In this document: piece by piece, positions 45,027-55,664 of the stretch
Position numbering within the stretch: the first letter of the stretch is position 1
Layout: the number at the start of each line of letters is the position of its first letter
Assembly: GCF_004000925.1 (NCBI RefSeq)
Contig: NZ_BIME01000003.1
Coordinates: 558,001 to 622,000, forward strand
DNA: 64,000 nt
From: Paenibacillus illinoisensis NBRC 15959
Lineage (GTDB): Bacteria > Bacillota > Bacilli > Paenibacillales > Paenibacillaceae
Direction: 5' to 3'
Program-made: the position numbers and the translations under genes
The notes under the pieces: model-generated
Told to the model about the DNA's origin: nothing
Databases searched by the model: none
The model's input: the letters and a program-made list of their open reading frames with translations, nothing else

Positions 45027-45212
45027 GTAGTGCAACTACCCCTCTGTTTGTTTGTTCATCAACCTGTCCGTTCATTTTGCCAACGAGCGATCCTGCACTC
45101 GTTAGACCTTCCCCTAATAAATAAACCCTTTATCTATAGTAATTAATCAACTATTTTCCAATTTCAAAAGATATCTCTCTAATCCGCTGCCCCTTCATAC
45201 CGATCGTCGTAG

Positions 45213-46367
45213 TTAACGCGGCATTGTTAGTTCGTTTACTGCATGAATTAGAGCATCTATCTCTTGGCTAGTTGTTGAATATCCTACACTGGCTCTGACC
45301 GCTCCGCTCAATGTGGTTCCGGCAGATTCATGCGCAAGAGGTGTACAGTGAAAACCGGAACGCACAGCAATACCATAACGACGGTCCAGTTGAAAAGCTA
45401 GCTGAGCAGAATCATATCCCTCTACTGTAAAGGATACCAACCCGGTACGTGGTTGTCCAAGCTCTGGCCCAAGCATCCGAATTCCTGCTACAGATGATAA
45501 CCCTTGCATCATATGTTGAGTTAGTTCCCACTCATGCTTATAGATTGCTTCAGGAGTCAATTCCATCACATGCTTCACGCCGGCTGCCAGCCCTGCCATA
45601 CCTACAGTATTCGGAGTTCCTGCCTCATATCGGTCTGGACGAACAAGCGGCTGTTCAATCGCTTCAGACTGACTGCCTGTCCCCCCATGAAGAAGCGGTT
45701 CGAGATCAAGCTCCGGAGCAATGTAGAGGCCTCCCGTTCCCTGTGGACCGAGAAGACCCTTATGTCCTGGAAACGCCAGCATATCTATACCTAGCTGTTG
45801 TACATCCACTGGCATAATGCCAGCACTCTGAGCGGCATCTACGAGAAATGTCGCCCCATATTTACGACTAATCAGCGATATTTCACCAATAGGTAAAATG
45901 CTACCCAGCAAGTTGGAACTATGTGTACATACAACCAATCTCGTGTTTGGACGAAACAAACGTTCGAGTTGAACCAGATCAATATCACCTGCAGCATTCA
46001 CAGGTACATAATCCACTTCTACATTTCGGATCCGTCGCATGTATTCCAAAGGCCGCCTGACCGAGTTATGCTCCGCCATTGTAGCAATGACATGATCACC
46101 TTCTCGCAAGTGGCCTTGAATTGCAAGATTCAACGCTTCTGTCGTATTGGAACCGAGTGCAATATCATTGGCATTACTGATACCAAAAAGACTGGATAGA
46201 ACCTTTCTCGTGTCAAAAAGTACACGGCTTGCTTGAACAGCCATTCGATGGCTGCCTCTGCCCGGATTGGCTCCAGCGACATCAAGGGCATGCAGCATGG
46301 CTTCACCAACAGCAGGCGGCTTAGGCCATGATGTCGCAGCATGATCCAGATAAATGACTTCCTTCAC
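45213..46367 (-). CDS. Class V aminotransferase, cysteine desulfurase-like
   Basis: 384 residues with the PLP-binding Lys in AFPGHKGLLGPQGTGGLY. Phosphate-binding GSNTTEALNLAIQG is present, and RSGFHCTPLAHES carries the conserved Cys of group II desulfurases. This is closest to the desulfurase-like family that co-occurs with DUF3343. It may liberate sulfur or selenium from cysteine or selenocysteine; the substrate is not proven. GTG start with GAGGTGG upstream. Confidence 0.9.
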   Translation of the reverse strand: MKEVIYLDHAATSWPKPPAVGEAMLHALDVAGANPGRGSHRMAVQASRVLFDTRKVLSSLFGISNANDIALGSNTTEALNLAIQGHLREGDHVIATMAEHNSVRRPLEYMRRIRNVEVDYVPVNAAGDIDLVQLERLFRPNTRLVVCTHSSNLLGSILPIGEISLISRKYGATFLVDAAQSAGIMPVDVQQLGIDMLAFPGHKGLLGPQGTGGLYIAPELDLEPLLHGGTGSQSEAIEQPLVRPDRYEAGTPNTVGMAGLAAGVKHVMELTPEAIYKHEWELTQHMMQGLSSVAGIRMLGPELGQPRTGLVSFTVEGYDSAQLAFQLDRRYGIAVRSGFHCTPLAHESAGTTLSGAVRASVGYSTTSQEIDALIHAVNELTMPR

Positions 46368-46458
46368 CTCACAACCACCTCTGTCCTGTTCATTGAGCGA
46401 TCCATCATAAAACCAATCATAAACGCCAGTGCCGAATAAGAAAACAATACCTTTACAG

Positions 46459-46506
46459 AAAAAATAATGACATATCGTTTCTCCATCGTACAGAGGCGAT
46501 ATGTCA
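46459..46506 (-). terminator. Intrinsic terminator after parB
   Basis: A 10-bp stem (TGACATATCG/CGATATGTCA, 46469-46478 with 46497-46506), followed on the minus strand by ATTATTTTTT. Confidence 0.8.
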
Positions 46507-46553
46507 TCAGATGAAAAAAGCCCCGCGTGTTGTAAGTTAATCTACAGGATTAT

Positions 46554-47399
46554 CTATTGCAGCAGTTCCAACAATCGCTCCAGATCCTGTTTGCTGTAGT
46601 AGTTGAGCTCGATTTTGCCTTTATCTTTGTTGTGCTTTATCTTCACTGTTGTTTTGAAACGCTCACGCAAGGATTCCTCCACCGTGTCAATGAATGGATC
46701 CTTTTTCTTGAGTTTGGATTTGGCCTTGGCTTCACCCGTCTTGGAACGATCCAGCTGCTGTACCGCTTCTTCCAGCTCACGTACACTCCATTGTTGGTCA
46801 ATGGTTTGTTTGGCCAGCTGTTTCACCATATCCTGATCCTTCACACCGACTATGGCACGTGCATGACCCATGGACAATGTTCCACGTGAAACATGGTCTT
46901 TCACTTCTTCCGGCAACGAAAGCAAACGCAAGAAGTTTGCAATGTGAGAACGGGATTTTCCCACTTTGACTGACAACTCTTCCTGTGTCAGCGAGAACTG
47001 ATCCATCAGGCCTTGATAGGCTACTGCCACTTCCATCGCGTTGAGATTTTCCCGTTGCAAATTCTCAATAAGAGCGATTTCCATGACCTGCTGATCACTA
47101 AAATTACGAACGACTGCGGGCACTGTTGCATTACCGCAATATTGAGAAGCTCTAAACCGCCGTTCCCCAGCAATAATCTCATAACCTCTCAGTACAGTAC
47201 GCACGATAATTGGCTGTATCACACCGTGTTGCCGTATGGATTCTGCCAATTCATGAATCGCATCCTCATCAAATACCTTCCGTGGCTGATAAGGGTTTGC
47301 CCGCAACTGGGCAATTGGAATTTCTACAACCTTGTCATCGTCATTTATTGAAAGCGATGGAATGAGGGCATCGAGACCTTTTCCGAGCCGCTTACTCAT
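46554..47399 (-). CDS. parB: Chromosome partitioning protein ParB (Spo0J)
   Basis: 281 residues. The N-terminal CTPase region has the GERRFRA motif, the HTH is QEELSVKVGKSRSHIANFLRLL, and the C-terminal dimer domain follows. ParB loads at parS and slides as a CTP clamp, recruiting SMC. Its own coding sequence contains a perfect parS (46878-46893). It overlaps parA by 8 bp. Confidence 0.98.
   Translation of the reverse strand: MSKRLGKGLDALIPSLSINDDDKVVEIPIAQLRANPYQPRKVFDEDAIHELAESIRQHGVIQPIIVRTVLRGYEIIAGERRFRASQYCGNATVPAVVRNFSDQQVMEIALIENLQRENLNAMEVAVAYQGLMDQFSLTQEELSVKVGKSRSHIANFLRLLSLPEEVKDHVSRGTLSMGHARAIVGVKDQDMVKQLAKQTIDQQWSVRELEEAVQQLDRSKTGEAKAKSKLKKKDPFIDTVEESLRERFKTTVKIKHNKDKGKIELNYYSKQDLERLLELLQ
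46878..46893. other. parS site inside parB
   Basis: TGTTCCACGTGAAACA, the exact 16-bp parS consensus, embedded in the parB coding sequence as in other Firmicutes. Confidence 0.95.
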
Positions 47400-48153
47400 A
47401 CGATATCACTTCCTTTGCGAGCTCTAAATACACTTCTGCTCCTCGTGAACGGGGATCATACGTAATAATGGACTGCCCATGTGAAGGGGCTTCACTAAGT
47501 CGCACATTACGCGGAATAATCGTTTGATACACTTTTTGTTGAAAATACTTCTTCACTTCTTCAATCACCTGGATCCCCAGGTTCGTACGGGCATCAAACA
47601 TGGTGAGCAGTACTCCCTCTATTTGCAGAGAGGTATTCAAATGTTTCTGCACGAGGCGAACCGTGTTAAGCAGTTGGCTCAGCCCTTCAAGTGCGTAGTA
47701 CTCACACTGGATCGGAATGATCACCGAGTCGGAAGCGGTCAACGAGTTGATCGTTAACATGCCAAGAGATGGTGGGCAATCGATCAGTATGTAATCATAG
47801 TTTTTTTTCACCATGGCGAGTGATTTTTTCAAACGAACTTCACGTGATATGGTGGATACCAACTCAATCTCGGCTCCGGCAAGTTGAATCGTTGCAGGGA
47901 TGATATGAAGCCCTTCAATTTGGGTTTCCACAATGGCTTCCTGAGGATGTACTTCATTAATGATGACATCATATATACAATTGGCCACATCTGCTTTGTT
48001 GATTCCGACTCCACTAGTCGTATTTCCCTGAGGGTCAATATCGACAAGCAGTACCCTTTTCCCGAGTGAAGCCAGTCCTGCACCCAAGTTAACAGATGTC
48101 GTCGTTTTCCCCACACCGCCCTTTTGATTTGCTACGGCCATAATCTTAGACAA
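47392..48153 (-). CDS. parA: Chromosome partitioning ATPase ParA (Soj)
   Basis: 253 residues with the deviant Walker A KGGVGKTTTSVNLG, Walker A' DIDPQGN and Walker B DYILIDCPPSLG. It partners ParB in origin segregation and, in B. subtilis, regulates DnaA activity. Start at 48153; parB follows with an 8-bp overlap. Confidence 0.98.
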   Translation of the reverse strand: MSKIMAVANQKGGVGKTTTSVNLGAGLASLGKRVLLVDIDPQGNTTSGVGINKADVANCIYDVIINEVHPQEAIVETQIEGLHIIPATIQLAGAEIELVSTISREVRLKKSLAMVKKNYDYILIDCPPSLGMLTINSLTASDSVIIPIQCEYYALEGLSQLLNTVRLVQKHLNTSLQIEGVLLTMFDARTNLGIQVIEEVKKYFQQKVYQTIIPRNVRLSEAPSHGQSIITYDPRSRGAEVYLELAKEVISYE

Positions 48154-48313
48154 TTACTTCACCTCAAATAAAATAGGAGTCTTTTCTTGTAGGTTGTGAG
48201 ATACAGTTAACTAAAAGCAGGTGGCTATCGTCCACACAAACAACAACTACCGTTCCGTTCTTCAAGCACGTTCTTCAATACAGACTTCAGACTTCAACCA
48301 GCTCTATAGACAG

Positions 48314-48334
48314 AAAAAGCGGCCCATTGCCGCC
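48314..48334 (-). terminator. Intrinsic terminator after noc
   Basis: GCGGC/GCCGC stem with a 5-nt loop and five T residues on the minus strand, 12 bp past the noc stop. Confidence 0.75.
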
Positions 48335-48345
48335 TTAAGCTTCAA

Positions 48346-49164
48346 CTATTTGCGTTTAGGAATATGAATGACGATCTCATAATGATCTTCGTGATCGGCT
48401 TCTTTTGTTTTAATATCCATACCAGAGCCAGATACCATATCAATAGATTGGCGAATGGTATTTAGTGCGAGTCTGACATCTTTGGTAAATGAGATGCGTT
48501 TGGACTTTTTGATTTTGGAAGCTTCCTTGTAAAAGGCGACCCTTGCTTCGGTTTGTTTTACGTTCAGCTCTTTTTCAATAATCTCGCTGAGCAATTTCAT
48601 TTGCAGTTCTTCCGAGTCCAGTGAAAGCAAAGCTCTTGCATGACGTTCGGATATTTTCCGTTCCATCAGTGCAGTCTTAATTCCTTCCGGGAGTTGTAAC
48701 AACCGAATTTTATTAGCAATGGTTGATTGGCTTTTGCCTAATCGCTGTGCAAGACTCTCTTGTGTCAATTGATGAAGATCAATCAACTTTTGATAAGCAA
48801 CCGCTTCTTCAATAGCTGTAAGCCCTTCACGCTGCAGGTTCTCAATCAAGGCAATGGAAGCGGCTTGAGAGTCATTAAATTCGCGCACAATGGCTGGAAT
48901 ATGCTCTAGTCCCAGTTTTCGAACCGCACGCCAGCGACGTTCCCCGGCAATAATCTCATATGATCCATTCCGCACACGGACAACAATGGGTTGAATGACT
49001 CCATGGGTTTTGATTGTCTGCAACAACTCATCAATTTTATCATCGTCAAAAATCGTACGCGGTTGATAAGGGCTGCTTACTATTTCGCCTACCGGAATTT
49101 GTTTCACTTCATCTCCGTTATTGCGCTCCGCCAAACCAAACAACTTCGAAAATTGTTCTTTCAT
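48346..49164 (-). CDS. noc: Nucleoid occlusion protein Noc
   Basis: 272 residues, a ParB paralogue that starts [15 protein letters not shown]. That N-terminal amphipathic membrane-targeting helix is diagnostic of Noc. [12 protein letters not shown] and the [25 protein letters not shown] follow. Noc blocks septation over the nucleoid. The ATG at 49164 has AGGTGG upstream; the GTG at 49179 does not. It sits between rsmG and parA with its own terminator. Confidence 0.96.
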   Translation of the reverse strand: MKEQFSKLFGLAERNNGDEVKQIPVGEIVSSPYQPRTIFDDDKIDELLQTIKTHGVIQPIVVRVRNGSYEIIAGERRWRAVRKLGLEHIPAIVREFNDSQAASIALIENLQREGLTAIEEAVAYQKLIDLHQLTQESLAQRLGKSQSTIANKIRLLQLPEGIKTALMERKISERHARALLSLDSEELQMKLLSEIIEKELNVKQTEARVAFYKEASKIKKSKRISFTKDVRLALNTIRQSIDMVSGSGMDIKTKEADHEDHYEIVIHIPKRK

Positions 49165-49530
49165 TCCGTATATTACCACCTAGTTTCGTAATAGCTCCCG
49201 CAGCAGTGCAGGTGCTTCCTATTCTATATGCGACCCCTCATATGTTGTCGTTCTTCGAATAAGTTTTGCTTTCTACATCACGTTCTGATGAAATTGTCTA
49301 TACTTCTTGCCAACTCTATTTATATATAATCTATGATCTCTGATATACAGGATCGGCTACTTCTATTCTATCATCTTTTCTATCATAATCCTATTCTAAC
49401 CTATTCTTTAAACCCTCCTAATTTTCCTGCTTTTCATCCGAGCATCTTGTCGGTTTTACCCTCGTTTTCTCCTTTTTTCATCTGTTTATTTTTGAAATGG
49501 TACTCGCTTTGTAATATGTATCTGAAAATA
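49165..49530. other. AT-rich noc-rsmG intergenic region
   Basis: About 365 bp of AT-rich sequence carrying the noc promoter somewhere near its left end. No gene or convincing RNA. The parS/terminator element bounds it on the right. Confidence 0.5.
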
Positions 49531-49559
49531 AAAAAAAGGATGTTTCACGTGAAACATCC
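49531..49559 (-). terminator. rsmG terminator whose stem is a parS site
   Basis: A perfect 22-nt palindrome (49538-49559) followed by seven T residues on the minus strand forms an 11-bp (loop-adjusted) terminator stem downstream of rsmG. Its central 16 bp at 49541-49556 are TGTTTCACGTGAAACA, a parS consensus. Confidence 0.8.
49541..49556. other. parS site downstream of rsmG
   Basis: TGTTTCACGTGAAACA, a fully symmetrical parS. With the copy in parB, two sites lie 2.65 kb apart and about 14 kb from the unwinding element. Confidence 0.93.
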
Positions 49560-49658
49560 CCTTCAATATTTTTCTAGTCTGACTTTATATATGGCACAAG
49601 TATTAATTTTATAATCCGGCCAAAGTAAGCAAAGCATATTGGTTTACCCAACATTAAT

Positions 49659-50384
49659 TTACTGTACCAATGGTGTCTTGAGTGGAGTCCCCGGTTTACG
49701 AGGATATTTGTGAGGCGTTTTATCAAACTTCTGTATCAAGATGATATGACGCGCTGACTCTTCTACTGGCAGCTGGAATGGATGAACCGCTTTTACCCGT
49801 CCTCTCAGCTGGTTGAAGCTAAATTCTGCTTCCTTCATTTCTTCACGAGGGTCTCCGCCTTTCATTGCGGCAAACATCCCACCCTTGCGAACGAAAGGCA
49901 AACAGAATTCATTCAGCACTGCCAGCTTAGCTACTGCGCGCGCAGTAACCAGATCGTAGCTGTCCCGATATCCTTCCTTGCGCCCCAGCTCCTCTGCCCG
50001 GCCATGAATTAATTCAACCTCGGTTAGACCGAGTGTATCCACGACATGCTGCAGAAAGCCAATGCGTTTGTTGAGCGAATCAATAATGGTCAGCTTGATA
50101 TGCGGGAAGCAGATCTTGAGTGGAATGCCAGGAAAGCCTGCTCCAGATCCAATATCCGCAAGCTTTTCCACTTTGGTCATATCCGTATAGAAGGCCAAGG
50201 ATACCGAGTCATAAAAATGCTTCGTATACACCTGTTCCCGTTCCGTTATGCCTGTCAGGTTCATTTTTTCATTCCAGGATACCAGCTCCTGAAAATATAG
50301 TTCGAACTGTTCCAGTTGACGTTCATCAAGATCCAAACCATGCTCTTTCAGTCGAAGCTGCAATTGCTGTTGAATATCGTCCAT
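49659..50384 (-). CDS. rsmG: 16S rRNA (guanine527-N7)-methyltransferase RsmG
   Basis: 241 residues with the SAM-binding motif LADIGSGAGFPGIPLKI and the RsmG-specific ELYFQELVSWNEKMNLTGI. It methylates G527 of 16S rRNA; loss confers low-level streptomycin resistance. Its ATG is immediately after the mnmG stop (overlap at 50384). Confidence 0.97.
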   Translation of the reverse strand: MDDIQQQLQLRLKEHGLDLDERQLEQFELYFQELVSWNEKMNLTGITEREQVYTKHFYDSVSLAFYTDMTKVEKLADIGSGAGFPGIPLKICFPHIKLTIIDSLNKRIGFLQHVVDTLGLTEVELIHGRAEELGRKEGYRDSYDLVTARAVAKLAVLNEFCLPFVRKGGMFAAMKGGDPREEMKEAEFSFNQLRGRVKAVHPFQLPVEESARHIILIQKFDKTPHKYPRKPGTPLKTPLVQ

Positions 50385-52273
50385 TATTGTCCCCTTGCTG
50401 CGGTTACACGGTTATAATGCTCCAAGTAGACGAGCAGAATGGAAATGTCCGCAGGAGTTACCCCAGCAATCCGGGAAGCCTGCCCAATTGAAATGGGACG
50501 GATCGTGGATAGTTTTTGCTTCGCTTCCATAGCCAGACCATGAACATCATTGTACTCAATCGTATCCGGAATTTTCTTTTTCTCCATCTTTTGCAAACGT
50601 TCCACGTGGATCAATTGTTTCTCAATATATCCCGCATATTTAATTTGAATCTCCACTTGTTCCTTCATATCTGCTGTCAGTTCTACCTCAGAAGGTGAAA
50701 CCTGTTCAACCCAGTCATACGTAATTTCCGGACGACGCAGTAGAGTAAGCAGTGTGCTTCCATCCTGAATTGGAGTCGAGCCAAACTCTTCAAGCTTCGG
50801 ATTCACATCCGCAGGGCGTGCTTTAGCCGCTTTTAGACGTTCAACCTCTGCATCCACTTTGGCTTTTTTGTCGAGGAATTTAGCATAACGCTCTTCTGAA
50901 ACCAGACCAATATCATGACCAATCTCGGTCAAACGCAGATCTGCATTATCATGACGAAGCAGCAATCGATACTCGGCACGTGATGTGAGCAAACGATACG
51001 GCTCGTTTGTTCCCTTAGTCACCAGATCATCAATCAACACGCCAATATAACCTTGGGAACGATCCAAAATAACAGGCTCTTTGCCTTGTACTTTGCGTGC
51101 AGCGTTAATTCCAGCCATGATCCCCTGTCCTGCCGCTTCTTCATAACCGGAAGTCCCATTGATTTGTCCGGCCGTGAACAGACCTGGCAAACGTTTTGTT
51201 TCAAGTGAAGGCCAGAGCTGTGTAGGTACCATCGCATCGTATTCAATGGCATATCCATTACGCATCATTTCCACTTTTTCCATTCCCGGAATCGAGCGAA
51301 GAACGGCAAGCTGAACATCCTCCGGCAGACTGGTAGATAGTCCTTGTACATAATACTCGGATGTATTTTTTCCTTCTGGCTCCAGGAAGATCTGATGTTT
51401 CGGCTTGTCGCTGAAACGAACAATTTTGTCTTCAATGGATGGGCAGTAACGCGGTCCCGTACCTTCAATAACACCCGAGAACATCGGTGCACGATGCAGG
51501 TTATCATTAATGATCTGATGGGTTTCAACCGAAGTGTAGGTCAACCAACATGGCAGCTGTTCATTTTCAGAAGATTCTGTCTCATACGAAAAGAACTTCG
51601 GCTCATCATCGCCAGGCTGAATTTCCGTTTTGCTGAAATCAATTGTATCCTTATGCACACGAGGTGGTGTACCTGTTTTGAAACGAACAAGTTCGAATCC
51701 AAGTTCCCGCAGATGCTCGGACAATTTGAGTGAAGGCTGTTGGTTGTTCGGTCCACTTTCGTACATCAATTCACCCATAATAACTTTACCGCGCAGATAA
51801 GTGCCTGTAGTTAGAACAACAGCTTGGGCACGGTACTCTGTACCCGTCTGAGTCACTACCCCCACACATTTCCCGTCTTCGACGATCAAGCGATCCACCA
51901 TACCTTGACGCATAGTGAGGTTGCGCTCATTCTCCATCGTTTCTTTCATCTTATGCTGATAAGAGAACTTGTCTGCCTGAGCACGCAGAGCGTGAACTGC
52001 AGGACCTTTCCCTGTGTTGAGCATTCTCATCTGAATAAACGTCTTATCGATATTCCGTCCCATCTCACCGCCAAGCGCATCAATCTCGCGCACAACATGT
52101 CCTTTAGCCGGTCCCCCAATGGATGGGTTACAAGGCATGAAGGCCACCATATCCAGATTTATTGTAATCATCAGTGTTTTGGAACCCATACGGGCTGCGG
52201 CCAGTGCCGATTCCACACCCGCATGTCCCGCACCAACGACAATTACATCATAGCTGCCGCCATCAAAAGCCAT
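50384..52273 (-). CDS. mnmG: tRNA uridine-5-carboxymethylaminomethyl modification enzyme MnmG (GidA)
   Basis: 629 residues with FAD-binding [21 protein letters not shown] and GidA signatures [12 protein letters not shown] and [12 protein letters not shown]. With MnmE it installs the cmnm5 group at wobble U34 of tRNAs. Length is typical. It sits directly upstream of rsmG. Confidence 0.98.
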   Translation of the reverse strand: MAFDGGSYDVIVVGAGHAGVESALAAARMGSKTLMITINLDMVAFMPCNPSIGGPAKGHVVREIDALGGEMGRNIDKTFIQMRMLNTGKGPAVHALRAQADKFSYQHKMKETMENERNLTMRQGMVDRLIVEDGKCVGVVTQTGTEYRAQAVVLTTGTYLRGKVIMGELMYESGPNNQQPSLKLSEHLRELGFELVRFKTGTPPRVHKDTIDFSKTEIQPGDDEPKFFSYETESSENEQLPCWLTYTSVETHQIINDNLHRAPMFSGVIEGTGPRYCPSIEDKIVRFSDKPKHQIFLEPEGKNTSEYYVQGLSTSLPEDVQLAVLRSIPGMEKVEMMRNGYAIEYDAMVPTQLWPSLETKRLPGLFTAGQINGTSGYEEAAGQGIMAGINAARKVQGKEPVILDRSQGYIGVLIDDLVTKGTNEPYRLLTSRAEYRLLLRHDNADLRLTEIGHDIGLVSEERYAKFLDKKAKVDAEVERLKAAKARPADVNPKLEEFGSTPIQDGSTLLTLLRRPEITYDWVEQVSPSEVELTADMKEQVEIQIKYAGYIEKQLIHVERLQKMEKKKIPDTIEYNDVHGLAMEAKQKLSTIRPISIGQASRIAGVTPADISILLVYLEHYNRVTAARGQ

Positions 52274-52488
52274 TCTTGTTTACCTCCTTATGCCGCAGCA
52301 CGTTTGAATCCCATGCCCACGGTCTATTGTAAAAAATTGAATGCTCTCCCTATTCAGCCAGGGGACATTCCGATCTATATCAAGCCATCAAGTCTGTAAT
52401 TCCTACAGACGTCATTGCCATGCTGACCATTCACAAGAAATGGACTTCATTATCATACTACTTTTCACAGGAAGTATGTTTGTTCATT

Positions 52489-53865
52489 TTACTTTCCTAG
52501 ACAGAACTGGGAGAAAATCTGGTCAATCAATGCATCATGTGCCGTATCGCCCACAATCTCACCAAGGTGCTCCCACGCCAGACGTACATCAATCTGAATC
52601 ATGTCAATTGGAATGAACTGTTCAGCAGCTTCATAAGCGTCAATCAAGGACTGTTTTGCCTTTTTGAGCAAAGCAATATGACGCACATTGCTGACATACG
52701 TCAAGTCAGCCGATTCCAGCTTACCGCTAAAGAACAAGGTGGAAATGGCATCTTCCAGACGATCAACACCCAGATCATCCTTCACTGACATCGGAACAAG
52801 GCGCTCTTCCGGGATGTAGCGTAGCAAAATGTCGCGGTCAGCCTGCGGAGCTAAGTCCATTTTATTCATAATGATAATTGATTGTCTACCGCGGATTTGT
52901 TCCAGCAATTCAATCTCATCCTCGTGCAATGGTTCCGCCGCATTGATGACCATCAACAACAGATCTGCCTCTGCTACTGCGGAGCGGGAACGTTCTACCC
53001 CGATTCTCTCGACAACGTCCATCGTTTCCCGAATGCCGGCTGTATCCAGCAGCTTGAGCGGAATGTTGTTAATCGTTACAAATTCCTCAATAACGTCACG
53101 TGTTGTTCCCGGAATATCCGTTACAATAGCCCGATTATCCTGAGCGAGTGCATTCAGCAAAGAGGATTTTCCTACGTTTGGCCGCCCTACAATCGCCGTT
53201 GTAATTCCTTCACGTAGTATCTTGCCCTGTTCTGCCGTTACCAGCAATTTATCAATTTCAGTCATGACCAGACTGGATTTTTCTTTAATAAAATCAGCAG
53301 TTAAGGACTCCACATCATGCTCGGGATAGTCAATGTTCACTTCGATATGAGCCAGCGTTTCCACCAACGTATGTCTCAGATCACGCAGTTTGGAGGAGAG
53401 CTTTCCCTCCACTTGTTTGAGTGCTACCGAAAATGCTCTATCCGACTTGGAACGAATGAGATCCATAACGCCTTCCGCCTGTGACAGATCGATCCGTCCA
53501 TTCAGGAAAGCACGCTTTGTGAATTCCCCAGGCTCTGCAAGGCGAATATTGAGCTGAAGCAGCAGATCCAGAACCCGCTTCACTGAGACTACTCCACCAT
53601 GAGCACTAATCTCAACCACATCTTCTGTCGTAAACGAACGAGGTGCCCGCATTACTGTAACCAGTACTTCTTCAATGTTCTCCCCACTGCCAGGTTCAAT
53701 GATATGACCGTAGTGAACTGTATGAGATGCTGCTTCGGTCAAAGGGGTTTTACTACGGAAAATTTTCTCCGTCTCCGATACTGCATCCGGACCGCTGACC
53801 CGGATAACTGCTATGCCCGCTTCCCCAACAGCCGTGGATATCGCTGTGATCGTATCACTGATCAT
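52489..53865 (-). CDS. mnmE: tRNA modification GTPase MnmE (TrmE)
   Basis: 458 residues. The N-terminal folate-binding domain precedes a G domain inserted in a helical domain: [26 protein letters not shown]. The C-terminus FSQFCLGK supplies the functional Cys. The ATG at 53865 has GGGAGAG upstream; the frame back to 53913 does not. Separated from mnmG by 215 bp in which I see no gene. Confidence 0.98.
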   Translation of the reverse strand: MISDTITAISTAVGEAGIAVIRVSGPDAVSETEKIFRSKTPLTEAASHTVHYGHIIEPGSGENIEEVLVTVMRAPRSFTTEDVVEISAHGGVVSVKRVLDLLLQLNIRLAEPGEFTKRAFLNGRIDLSQAEGVMDLIRSKSDRAFSVALKQVEGKLSSKLRDLRHTLVETLAHIEVNIDYPEHDVESLTADFIKEKSSLVMTEIDKLLVTAEQGKILREGITTAIVGRPNVGKSSLLNALAQDNRAIVTDIPGTTRDVIEEFVTINNIPLKLLDTAGIRETMDVVERIGVERSRSAVAEADLLLMVINAAEPLHEDEIELLEQIRGRQSIIIMNKMDLAPQADRDILLRYIPEERLVPMSVKDDLGVDRLEDAISTLFFSGKLESADLTYVSNVRHIALLKKAKQSLIDAYEAAEQFIPIDMIQIDVRLAWEHLGEIVGDTAHDALIDQIFSQFCLGK

Positions 53866-53958
53866 CGTTATCTCTCCCTGCTCTATTTTAAAATGGTTGT
53901 CCTTACGGACCACATGTGAATTTCACTTTATAAGTTCTCACCAATATACTTATCTACG

Positions 53959-53998
53959 AAAAAAGCAATGGCTTCTGCACCGGGCAGGAAGCCATTGC
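53959..53998 (-). terminator. Intrinsic terminator after jag
   Basis: An 11-bp stem (GCAATGGCTTC/GAAGCCATTGC) with a 12-nt loop and six T residues on the minus strand. mnmE therefore starts a new transcript. Confidence 0.9.
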
Positions 53999-54013
53999 GT
54001 CTTCAATTTCGTG

Positions 54014-54715
54014 TTATTTCGTCATGATGACCACGCGCCGATTGGGCTCTTCGCCCTTGCTGTACGTCTTAATCTGCGGGTGGTTTTGCAGTTTCGCATG
54101 AATGACCTTGCGTTCGAGTGGAGGCATCGGCTCCAGAACAACTTCCTTGCCAGAACGGATCGCTTGTCCAGCCAGACGTTCAGCCAGATCCTCAAGCGTC
54201 TTCCGGCGGCGTTGGCGGAAATTCTCCGCGTCCAGTACGATTCGAACGAAACTTTCCGAATAACGGTTAGCTACAATGTTCGTTAGATATTGAAGTGCAT
54301 CGAGTGTCTGTCCACGTCTGCCAATAATCATGCCAAGATCTTCCCCGGCAATATTGAAGATATGTCCATCCCGCTGCTTTTTGATATCCACTTCAACATC
54401 CAGTCCCATACCTGCTGCTACTTCTTTTAAGAAAGCAGCCGCTTCCTCATAGGGATTTTTAGCTGCGACATCCTCAAGTTTAGCTTCAACCTGAGGTACA
54501 TGTGCGGCCGGCTCGACCCGCTGTGGTACAGCTTCGGGCACAGGCAGAAGTTTTACTTCAACTTTCGCCGCCTTTACCCCGATCAAACCCAGGAATCCTT
54601 TTGACGGCTGCTCTAACACTTGTATCTCGACCTTGTCCCGGCTCACGCCAAGCTCAGCCAATCCTTGGTTTACAGCATCTTCAACGGTTTTTCCTGACGC
54701 AATGACTTTGGTCAT
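54014..54715 (-). CDS. jag: RNA-binding protein KhpB/Jag (SpoIIIJ-associated)
   Basis: 233 residues: Jag-N domain (TKVIASGKTVEDAVNQGLAELG), linker, KH domain (IIGRRGQTLDALQYL), and R3H domain (NHPQIKTYSKGEEPNRRVV). It binds RNA with KhpA in many Gram-positives and influences cell length. Its ATG overlaps the yidC stop by 4 bp. Confidence 0.96.
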   Translation of the reverse strand: MTKVIASGKTVEDAVNQGLAELGVSRDKVEIQVLEQPSKGFLGLIGVKAAKVEVKLLPVPEAVPQRVEPAAHVPQVEAKLEDVAAKNPYEEAAAFLKEVAAGMGLDVEVDIKKQRDGHIFNIAGEDLGMIIGRRGQTLDALQYLTNIVANRYSESFVRIVLDAENFRQRRRKTLEDLAERLAGQAIRSGKEVVLEPMPPLERKVIHAKLQNHPQIKTYSKGEEPNRRVVIMTK

Positions 54716-55590
54716 TTCGATTTTTTGGCCCCTTTCGACCCTTTTCCAGAGACGGTTGCCTTGCCACCGTTTTTGCGTTTAGCTCCATTTTTGGAGGAAC
54801 TATTCTGCTTCACGTTGACTTCAGCCACGACTTTATCATTATTCCGGTAAAGGAAATAGTTTTGCACGATCGTGTAGATGTTACTGTAGAACCAGTACAG
54901 CGGCAACGCTGACGGGAACTGGTAAGACATTACGAAAATCAAGATTGGGTAAACCCATAGCATGAACTGCATTGGTCCAACCTGTTGTGCAGGATTCATG
55001 CGCATCATCATCCATGTTTGTACGAATGTTGTGATGGCAGCCAGCACAGGCAGTATAAACAGGTGATCCGGCGCTCCGAGCTGGAGCCACAAGAAGTCAT
55101 GTGTTCTCAGACTGGAGTTACCGTAAATTGAGTTATAAAGTGCGATGTAAATCGGCATCTGAATCAGAAGTGGTAGACAACCCGCCATCGGATTAACTTT
55201 ATTCTCCTGAAACAACTTCATCGTTTCTTGCTGAACTTTCTCAGGTGTATCTTTATACTTGGCTTGAATCTCCTTCAACTGCGGCTGTATTGCCTGCATG
55301 GCTTTGGAACTGCGGACCTGCTTCATTGTTAGTGGCAAAATCAACGTCCGCACAATCAGCACCATGACTAGGACAGCTAGTCCATATTCACCGTTAAACC
55401 AGTTGGCGAATGTATCGAGCGCCAGTGAGAACCAGTAAACAACATTGCTTTGCCAGAATGAGTCACTGTTTTTCAGATCTTCCGTCGTAACCCCGGATCC
55501 TTGCGGAGTACACCCCGCTAGTACGGTGACCATTGCAATGACTGCAATGAGGAGAATCCACTTCCCCTTTGATGTCTTCAATCGCGACAC
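54712..55590 (-). CDS. yidC: Membrane protein insertase YidC (SpoIIIJ)
   Basis: 292 residues. A lipoprotein signal ends VTVLAGCTP. The 60KD_IMP domain has about five membrane helices (LAVLVMVLIVRTLILPLTMKQ, GCLPLLIQMPIYIALY), and the C-terminal tail is basic. It inserts membrane proteins with or without Sec. The tail (KRKNGGKATVSGKGSKGAKK) can contact ribosomes. Confidence 0.97.
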   Translation of the reverse strand: MSRLKTSKGKWILLIAVIAMVTVLAGCTPQGSGVTTEDLKNSDSFWQSNVVYWFSLALDTFANWFNGEYGLAVLVMVLIVRTLILPLTMKQVRSSKAMQAIQPQLKEIQAKYKDTPEKVQQETMKLFQENKVNPMAGCLPLLIQMPIYIALYNSIYGNSSLRTHDFLWLQLGAPDHLFILPVLAAITTFVQTWMMMRMNPAQQVGPMQFMLWVYPILIFVMSYQFPSALPLYWFYSNIYTIVQNYFLYRNNDKVVAEVNVKQNSSSKNGAKRKNGGKATVSGKGSKGAKKSK

Positions 55591-55664
55591 TTCATAACCC
55601 CTCTCTTAACCATTCCATTCCACCGTAAATCATACCATAATTAGGAGGACAAATAAACCGAAGC

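Noticed and set aside
50598-50613. A parS-like CGTTCCACGTGGATCA in mnmG
   Set aside because: About four of 16 positions differ from consensus, including the 3' half, so specific ParB binding is unlikely.
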